From Deinococcus roseus (lineage in GTDB: Bacteria; Deinococcota; Deinococci; Deinococcales; Deinococcaceae): a stretch of DNA of 27,059 bases. Shown piece after piece: positions 22,771 to 27,059 of this stretch. The DNA lies in the NCBI RefSeq assembly GCF_014646895.1, contig NZ_BMOD01000041.1, forward strand, positions 1 to 27,059. The letters run 5' to 3'. Under the pieces are notes generated by a model. The model was not told the DNA's origin, made no database searches, and saw only the letters and a program-made list of their open reading frames with translations. Numbering within the stretch: position 1 is the stretch's first letter; each line of letters opens with the position of its first letter. The position numbers were made by a program, and so were the translations under genes.

Positions 22771-22795
22771 GGGCAACATGCTTTTCATGTTGCCC
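22771..22795 (-). other. Perfect hairpin directly before the FMN reductase start
   Basis: A 10-bp perfect stem (GGGCAACATG with CATGTTGCCC) has a 5-nt loop and ends one base before the ATG at 22770. On the minus strand it is not followed by T residues, so it does not look like a terminator for the upstream gene. In the plus orientation it is followed by CGTTTTG. It contains two other in-frame ATG codons. Confidence 0.75.
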
Positions 22796-22824
22796 GTTTT
22801 GCTGCGGGTCAATTGTGAGGCCTT

Positions 22825-23424
22825 TCAGCCCTGCAGAAAACCCACCACTTCCCCGAAAGTGGTGTAAACCTTGCCTCCCCACTGACCAGAAAGCTCAGGA
22901 TCCAGCTCAGGGGTCAGACCCTCGAAAATGAAAGCAGGACGGGCTTCCATGGCAATGCTGCCTTTGCTGTCCAGGCGGTCCAGCACAGCCTCGAAGTCCC
23001 AGTCTCTGGCCCACAGTTTCTTCAGAATCACCAGCACTTCACGGCCCGGATAGGTGGTGGTGGTGGACTCGAAATGCAGGTCATCCGGGCGGCGCACATG
23101 CACCGGACGCCCCGACAGCCCGGCGTTTTTCAGGGCCAGGTAAATGCGTTGAATGGGATCATCCAGCAAATAGCTTTCCAGCAGCAGTTTCTGGGCCTTC
23201 TCACAGGCCACTTCCAGCACATCCTCGTCAAGGCGTTTGGGATTGATGCCTGCAAAAAATTTGCGCAGTTGTTCGGGCAGGTTGTTGCTGGCGTAAAACG
23301 TCTCTTCATACCTGGGGCTGAGGATAAACCCTCTGGCAAGTTTGAGGTGGTGCTGGGCCAGCCGGAGTCCTTCCTGGCCGACTTCCAGTGCGTTCTGTCT
23401 CGCAGCTTCCTGAAAGGTGTACAT
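22825..23424 (-). CDS. Conserved-looking protein of unknown function
   Basis: I do not recognise this 199-residue protein. It is soluble, with no signal peptide or membrane helix. The N-terminal half is helical and charged; the second half has alternating beta-like segments (REVLVILKKLWARDWDFEAVL, ARPAFIFEGLTPELD) and ends in a compact region (GGKVYTTFGEVVGFLQG). Codon use resembles its neighbours, which supports it being real. The ATG at 23424 lies 6 nt after a TAAAAT box. Twelve bp separate its stop from the TTG that could begin the FMN reductase, so a two-gene unit is possible. Confidence 0.65.
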   Translation of the reverse strand: MYTFQEAARQNALEVGQEGLRLAQHHLKLARGFILSPRYEETFYASNNLPEQLRKFFAGINPKRLDEDVLEVACEKAQKLLLESYLLDDPIQRIYLALKNAGLSGRPVHVRRPDDLHFESTTTTYPGREVLVILKKLWARDWDFEAVLDRLDSKGSIAMEARPAFIFEGLTPELDPELSGQWGGKVYTTFGEVVGFLQG

Positions 23425-23430
23425 GAGGTC

Positions 23431-23436
23431 ATTTTA
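23431..23436 (-). promoter_or_regulatory. TAAAAT -10 box of the unknown gene at 22825-23424
   Basis: On the minus strand TAAAAT is followed by GACCTC and the ATG at 23424, a 6-nt leaderless spacing. The heptamer array begins about 29 bp further upstream. Confidence 0.6.
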
Positions 23437-23464
23437 ACCATGGAGGGGGGCGAAGGGCATGGAT

Positions 23465-23492
23465 ACCGAGAGCCGAGGGCCGAGAGCAGAGG
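23465..23492. repeat. Single heptamer array (unit GCCGAGR)
   Basis: Four contiguous units read ACCGAGA, GCCGAGG, GCCGAGA, GCAGAGG. Unlike the other three loci there is no inverted partner. It lies between two divergent genes and may be a half element or an element whose second arm was lost. Confidence 0.85.
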
Positions 23493-23583
23493 GCAAAACA
23501 GGAAGGGCAAGGCAAAGATGCCGGGGGCCATCACACTGAATTGCAGAACGCCTGATGCTGCAATTTGCCAGAACCCTCAGCGC

Positions 23584-23589
23584 TATACT
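23584..23589 (+). promoter_or_regulatory. TATACT -10 box of the two-component kinase gene
   Basis: TATACT lies 6 nt before the ATG at 23596. It fixes the start of the kinase and rules out a much longer reading frame running back through the unknown gene on the other strand. Confidence 0.65.
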
Positions 23590-23595
23590 GCACTC

Positions 23596-25401
23596 ATGGT
23601 CGCCTTCAAACCCAACTGGACAGGCCTGCTGGCAGTGTTGCTGGCCCTGCTGGTGTGGGCCGGGGTGCTGGGCTTCTGGGGGCAGCAGCGTTACAGGCAA
23701 TTGCAGGAAACCTTTGACACCGAGGCCCGCATTTTGCACCGGGTGCTTTCCCAGAGGGCCGAACAACATGACGCTTTGCTGGACAGTCTGGCGGTGGTGG
23801 CAGGCATGAAGCTGCCAGCGCAACAACTGCAAACCTTTGTCACTTCCCTGACTGCCAGTTATCCCCAGATTGTGGGGGTGCAGGTGTGCCTTGCAACATG
23901 CCAGAACCTGCTGCAGAAAGGGCATGACACCAGCTATGTCCTGCAAAAATCCCTGCAACCTGCAGGACGGGTGGAATTGCACATCGATCCTGCAAAACTG
24001 CTGGGACAGGGAGAAGGCATGTCCCGTGCAGCTTTCACCCTGCAAGAGCCTCAGGGCCAGACGCTGCTGAATGTGCCCTCCAGAGATTCCCATTCGGTTT
24101 TTCCTGCGCTGTTCGTTCAGAAGGTGCTGGGGGCTGCGTCCCAGCCTTTTGTGCTGACCATCAGGCAGGAGGTTTTGCTCAAAGATTTTCCTGTGCTGCA
24201 GATGGTTCTGGCTGGATTTTTGATCCTGATGCTGGCTTATGGGGCACATCTGTCCCTGCAGGTCAGACAGCGCATTCTGACAGCAGAAGCCGCCGTGCAA
24301 CAGGAAAAAGACCGTGCTCGGGTGGTGCTCACTGCCGTGGACGATGCCCTGGTTACTTTTGACCGGAACCACACCATCGGCTATGCCAATCCTGCAGCCA
24401 TGGCTTTGCTGGAACAGCCTCTGATGGGGCAGAACCTCTTGCGGGCCGTGCAATTTGCAGAAGGTCCGTCTTTTCTGGAGGTGCTGCAGAACTTCTGGAA
24501 GCACAACATTTTCCAGGAGTTGCCAGAGGGTCTGGTCCTGCAAAATCCCATCTCCAGACACATCGAAGGGAGCCTGTCTCCCCTGCCAGATCAATCGGGG
24601 GCAGTGCTGGTGCTGCGGGACCTGGGGCCGTTCCGGGCGCGCATGCTCAACCGTCTGGAAGAAAGCGAACGCAAACGCAAAGAGCATGAAGCCCTGCTGA
24701 CCCACATGTTGCGGGTGAACACCACCGGAGAGGTCGCTTCCGGAATGGCCCACGAGCTCAACCAGCCCCTGACCGCCATCCTCAGCCAGAGCCAGGGGGC
24801 CTTGCGGGTGCTGGAAGAAGAGGACCTGGATCTGGTGCGCACCGCACTGGAACGCACGGTGATTCAGGCCAGACGCGCCGGGGAAATCATTCAGCGGCTG
24901 CGTGCCCATCTGGTCCGTCAGCCCCTGCAGCCCACCCGGGTGTCTCTGGTTTCTCTGGTGTCCAGGCTGGAGATGCTGCTGGAAACCGAGCTGCAGGAAC
25001 ACCACATTCAACTGAACGTGAGCCTTGCAGCTGCCCCTGCTGTGCAGGCAGACGCCATTCAACTGGAGCAGGTGCTGCACAACCTGATTCGCAACAGCAT
25101 GGACGCCTTGCAGGACAGCCCTTTGCAGAAACGTCAGATTGAGCTGTCTGCAGAACAGCAGGGTGGGCAGGTGCTGCTGATGGTCAGGGACCACGGTCCC
25201 GGCCTGTCAGAAACTGCACTGGAACATCTTTTTCTGCCTTTTCACAGCACCAAGAAAGACGGCATGGGGGTGGGCCTCTCCCTTTCCAGAACCCTGATGC
25301 AAAGCATGGACGGAGAACTTTCCGGGACCAACCATCCGCAGGAAGGGGCCGTTTTCACCCTCACCCTGCCCGTTTTTCAGGAGGAATTGCATGTCCACTG
25401 A
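23596..25401 (+). CDS. Sensor histidine kinase with extracytoplasmic and PAS-like domains
   Basis: The 601-residue protein has two membrane helices (about 8-29 and 198-219) flanking an extracytoplasmic domain of about 170 residues, which contains a short CLATC motif with two Cys. A PAS-like domain follows (about 240-350, with DDALVTFDRNHTIGYAN and AVLVLRDL). The dimerisation motif GEVASGMAHELNQPLTAI carries His386, matching FixL/DctB-type kinases (HELNQP). ATPase boxes are NLIRNSMDAL, DHGPGL and GMGVGLSLS. The ATG is set by a TATACT box. Its stop overlaps the regulator start by 11 bp, so they are co-translated. The signal is unknown; an adjacent secreted HbpS-like protein could take part. Confidence 0.88.
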   Translation: MVAFKPNWTGLLAVLLALLVWAGVLGFWGQQRYRQLQETFDTEARILHRVLSQRAEQHDALLDSLAVVAGMKLPAQQLQTFVTSLTASYPQIVGVQVCLATCQNLLQKGHDTSYVLQKSLQPAGRVELHIDPAKLLGQGEGMSRAAFTLQEPQGQTLLNVPSRDSHSVFPALFVQKVLGAASQPFVLTIRQEVLLKDFPVLQMVLAGFLILMLAYGAHLSLQVRQRILTAEAAVQQEKDRARVVLTAVDDALVTFDRNHTIGYANPAAMALLEQPLMGQNLLRAVQFAEGPSFLEVLQNFWKHNIFQELPEGLVLQNPISRHIEGSLSPLPDQSGAVLVLRDLGPFRARMLNRLEESERKRKEHEALLTHMLRVNTTGEVASGMAHELNQPLTAILSQSQGALRVLEEEDLDLVRTALERTVIQARRAGEIIQRLRAHLVRQPLQPTRVSLVSLVSRLEMLLETELQEHHIQLNVSLAAAPAVQADAIQLEQVLHNLIRNSMDALQDSPLQKRQIELSAEQQGGQVLLMVRDHGPGLSETALEHLFLPFHSTKKDGMGVGLSLSRTLMQSMDGELSGTNHPQEGAVFTLTLPVFQEELHVH

Positions 25402-26035
25402 CCAGCCCACCGTGCACGTTCTGGACGACGATCAGGCCGTAAGGGAGGCCCTGGAATTCCTGATCCAGACCGTGGGGCTTGCCGTCAAAACCTACAGCAC
25501 CCCCACCCAGTTCTTTGCTGAATTCGATGCAGAAACCGTGGGATGTCTGATTGTGGACATCCGCATGCCGGTGATGAGTGGCCTGCAGGTGCAAACCGAA
25601 CTGAAAACCCGGGGCATGGATCTGCCCATCATCATGATGACCGGGCACGGGGATGTGGAGCTGTGCAGGCGGGCCTTTCTGAACGGAGCAGTGGAATTCC
25701 TGCTGAAACCCATCGATGATCAGCAGCTGCTGGACGCCCTGCAGAAAGCCGTCCGGCAACACATCCAGACCCGTGAGAAACTGGCCGTCACCCAGCAGGC
25801 CGCTTCATTGCTGGAAAAACTCTCTCCCAGAGAGAAAGAAGTGCTGGACGGCATGCTGGAAGGGTATTCCAGCAAACAGGTGGCAAAAGCCCTGGGGCTT
25901 TCCCCCAGAACCGTGGAAACCCACCGGGCACACATCATGGAGAAACTGCAGGTGAATTCACTGGCCCAGTTGATCCGCCTGTATTTTCATGGTCTGCATG
26001 GATCGGGGCAGCATCAGAATGGACAGCATCCGTAA
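25391..26035 (+). CDS. FixJ/TtrR-type response regulator
   Basis: The 214-residue protein has a receiver domain (residues 6-123) with the acidic pocket DDD at 12-14, phosphoacceptor Asp56 in CLIVDIRMP, the Thr of MMTGHGDVE, and the conserved Lys in FLLKPID. A LuxR-type DNA-binding domain follows (LSPREKEVLDGMLEGYSSKQVAKALGLSPRTVETHRAHIMEKL, about residues 143-185 when read in two pieces). The output type matches the HELNQP kinase before it. AGGAGG with normal spacing precedes the ATG and lies within the kinase gene. Likely targets include its own operon and the HbpS-like gene downstream. Confidence 0.9.
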   Translation: MSTDQPTVHVLDDDQAVREALEFLIQTVGLAVKTYSTPTQFFAEFDAETVGCLIVDIRMPVMSGLQVQTELKTRGMDLPIIMMTGHGDVELCRRAFLNGAVEFLLKPIDDQQLLDALQKAVRQHIQTREKLAVTQQAASLLEKLSPREKEVLDGMLEGYSSKQVAKALGLSPRTVETHRAHIMEKLQVNSLAQLIRLYFHGLHGSGQHQNGQHP

Positions 26036-26116
26036 AAGTACGGACCCCATCACCGTAAAAAAACGAATATTTTCCCGAGACAAAAATTTCTACCATGAAC
26101 AGCAAGGAGATTCAAC

Positions 26117-26599
26117 ATGAAATACCCCCTGATCCTGCTTGCCGTTTCCAGCATTGCTTTCGCCCAGAACACCTCACCCAACACCATCACCACCCAGAAC
26201 ATCTCACTGGCCGCCGCCAACACCATCGCCATGCAGGCCGTTGCAGAGTGCCAGAGCAAAGGTTATCTGGTTGCTGCCACCGTGGTGGACCGCTCCGGTC
26301 TGGTGGTCGCGGTGGCCCGTGCAGACGGCGCTGGACCCCACACCATCGAGGCCAGCAAAGCCAAGGCGTTCACTGCCGTTTCTGCCCGCAACCTGACCTC
26401 TGCCGTGTTGGAAAACGTGCAGAAGAATGCCGCAGCCCAGTACCTGCCAGACATTCCCGGTTTCCTGGTGCTGGCCGGAGGGGTGCCCATTCGGGTCAAC
26501 AATGAAGTGGTCGGGGCCATTGGTGTGGGAGGCGCACCCGGAGGCCATCTGGATGAGCAGTGCGCTGTGGCCGCCATTGCAAAGGTGTTTGGGCAGTAA
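26117..26599 (+). CDS. Secreted HbpS/GlcG-like (DUF336) protein
   Basis: The 160-residue protein starts with a signal peptide (MKYPLILLAVSSIAFA, probable cleavage before QN). The mature part matches the GlcG/HbpS fold: AVVDRSG-like ATVVDRSGLVVAVARADGAG, then TIEASKAKAFTAVSARN, and GFLVLAGGVPIRVNNEVVGAIGVGGAPGG near the end. In Streptomyces HbpS is a haem-binding, redox-sensing extracellular partner of a two-component system; other relatives belong to glycolate or corrinoid-linked operons. AAGGAG lies 7 nt before the ATG. The gene lies 81 bp after the response regulator in the same direction and ends at a strong terminator. Haem binding is inference. Confidence 0.85.
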   Translation: MKYPLILLAVSSIAFAQNTSPNTITTQNISLAAANTIAMQAVAECQSKGYLVAATVVDRSGLVVAVARADGAGPHTIEASKAKAFTAVSARNLTSAVLENVQKNAAAQYLPDIPGFLVLAGGVPIRVNNEVVGAIGVGGAPGGHLDEQCAVAAIAKVFGQ

Positions 26600-26625
26600 C
26601 GTCCCACCCCACCTCGCTGCGCTTT

Positions 26626-26652
26626 CCTCCCCGAATCGGGGAGGATTTTTTT
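26626..26652 (+). terminator. Rho-independent terminator of the HbpS-like gene
   Basis: An 8-bp perfect stem (CCTCCCCG with CGGGGAGG) has the loop AAT and is followed by ATTTTTTTG. It lies 27 bp after the stop codon and probably ends the kinase-regulator-HbpS unit too. Confidence 0.9.
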
Positions 26653-26660
26653 GACCTGTC

Positions 26661-26690
26661 AAAACAAAACCCTCTCCTGACAGGAGAGGG
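26661..26690 (-). terminator. Terminator of ftsH
   Basis: On the minus strand a 9-bp perfect stem (CCCTCTCCT with AGGAGAGGG, loop GTC) is followed by TTTTGTTTTG. It lies 18 bp beyond the ftsH stop. The adjoining bases (GGGAGCGAAGCGGGGAGAGG) resemble a phrase that is common in intergenic DNA of many bacteria. Confidence 0.85.
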
Positions 26691-26707
26691 AGCGAAGCGG
26701 GGAGAGG

Positions 26708-27059
26708 TCAGGCTCCGCCAGGATTCAGTTTGGGCGTGAAAGGAGGGTTGTTCTCTTTGCCCAGATCGTCTTCCTCGTCGGGAAGTTCGCCGCCTTTGAG
26801 GAGGATGCGGAACTCTTCACCCGAGAGGGTTTCCCGGACCATCAGGGTTTCCACCACCGTGTGCATCACCGGTTTGTATTCCTCCAGAATGACCTTCACA
26901 GTGGCATACTGCGCATCGATGATGCGTTTGATCTCATGGTCGATCTGGCGGGCGGTTTCTTCAGAGTAGTTTTTGGAGTCCTGGTAAGCGCCGAGGTAGG
27001 TTTCGTTCTCCACCTGGTGGGCAATCTTGCCGAGCAAGGGGCTCATCCCCCATTCGGTC
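26708..27059 (-). CDS. ftsH: ATP-dependent zinc metalloprotease FtsH, C-terminal part
   Basis: Only the last 117 codons or so are in the window; the frame stays open to the right edge and begins TEWGMSPLLG, the family's typical C-terminal segment. NYSEETARQIDHEIKRIIDAQY and ETLSGEEFRILLKGG follow, both characteristic of the FtsH C-terminal helical region after the protease site. The end (EEDDLGKENNPPFTPKLNPGGA) is an acidic, Pro-rich tail. FtsH is a hexameric membrane AAA protease that degrades membrane and regulatory proteins. The catalytic HEXXH and ATPase motifs lie outside the window. The gene is convergent with the HbpS-like gene. Confidence 0.93.
   Translation of the reverse strand, partial: TEWGMSPLLGKIAHQVENETYLGAYQDSKNYSEETARQIDHEIKRIIDAQYATVKVILEEYKPVMHTVVETLMVRETLSGEEFRILLKGGELPDEEDDLGKENNPPFTPKLNPGGA

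Noticed and set aside
23074..23595. Long N-terminal extension of the two-component kinase
   Set aside because: The extension runs antisense through the gene at 22825-23424 and through the heptamer array. The TATACT box 6 nt before ATG 23596 and the membrane helix right after it define the real start.

Overview
This window looks like chromosomal DNA from a member of the Deinococcus lineage. The evidence is the gene set (a poxvirus-type topoisomerase IB, an RsmF-type 16S rRNA methyltransferase, a menaquinone-type MenG/UbiE, GatC, a bacterial-type SerRS) and above all the start architecture. About thirteen genes have no Shine-Dalgarno sequence and instead carry a TANNNT box 6 or 7 nt (in two cases 9 nt) before the start codon. 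That is the leaderless-mRNA promoter pattern described for Deinococcus. The species cannot be fixed from this sequence alone. No phage, insertion sequence or CRISPR array was seen; it is a housekeeping region whose gaps are filled with short tandem repeats.

Layout. 1-612: two minus-strand tRNA genes with their promoter, then a long leader with a 20-bp tandem repeat. 613-4301: glgA, then on the minus strand a DJ-1/PfpI protein and an alpha/beta hydrolase, then trmJ. 4446-9914, all plus strand: a double-GAF NarX/DegS-type histidine kinase with no partner regulator in view, an M42 metallopeptidase, menG, a DUF402 protein and hisC. 10101-14705: a membrane-anchored thioredoxin-fold protein (minus), gatC, serS, a small six-helix membrane protein and a convergent lipoprotein of the PQQ glucose/sorbosone dehydrogenase family. 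15003-19792: topoisomerase IB (minus), a Gfo/Idh/MocA oxidoreductase, rsmF, and an uncharacterised His-rich polytopic membrane protein (minus). 19952-23424: a TetR regulator divergent from that membrane protein, a double-ABC ATPase, an FMN reductase and an unknown protein (both minus). 23596-26599: a two-component system overlapping by 11 bp, followed by a secreted HbpS/GlcG-like protein. 26708-27059: the 3' end of ftsH, running off the window.

Most notable is a set of heptanucleotide tandem arrays in the intergenic spaces, usually as two arms in opposite orientation about 120-195 bp apart end to end. One family has the unit TTYACAG (3436-3552); another has GCCGAGR (4307-4427, 17271-17466, 20538-20723 and a single arm at 23465-23492); a looser ARTGTYN array lies at 14753-14780. 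They resemble the short tandemly repeated heptamers (STRR) known from cyanobacteria. At 3433-3555 the two arms contain the TAAACT -10 boxes of both divergent genes, and at 20538-20623 the repeat encodes the C-terminal tail of the TetR protein.

Gene relationships worth following are the kinase/regulator/HbpS-like trio, which recalls Streptomyces SenS-SenR-HbpS, and the TetR/membrane-protein pair around a TATAC-N4-GTATA palindrome. Functional names rest on motifs read by eye; no database search was possible.
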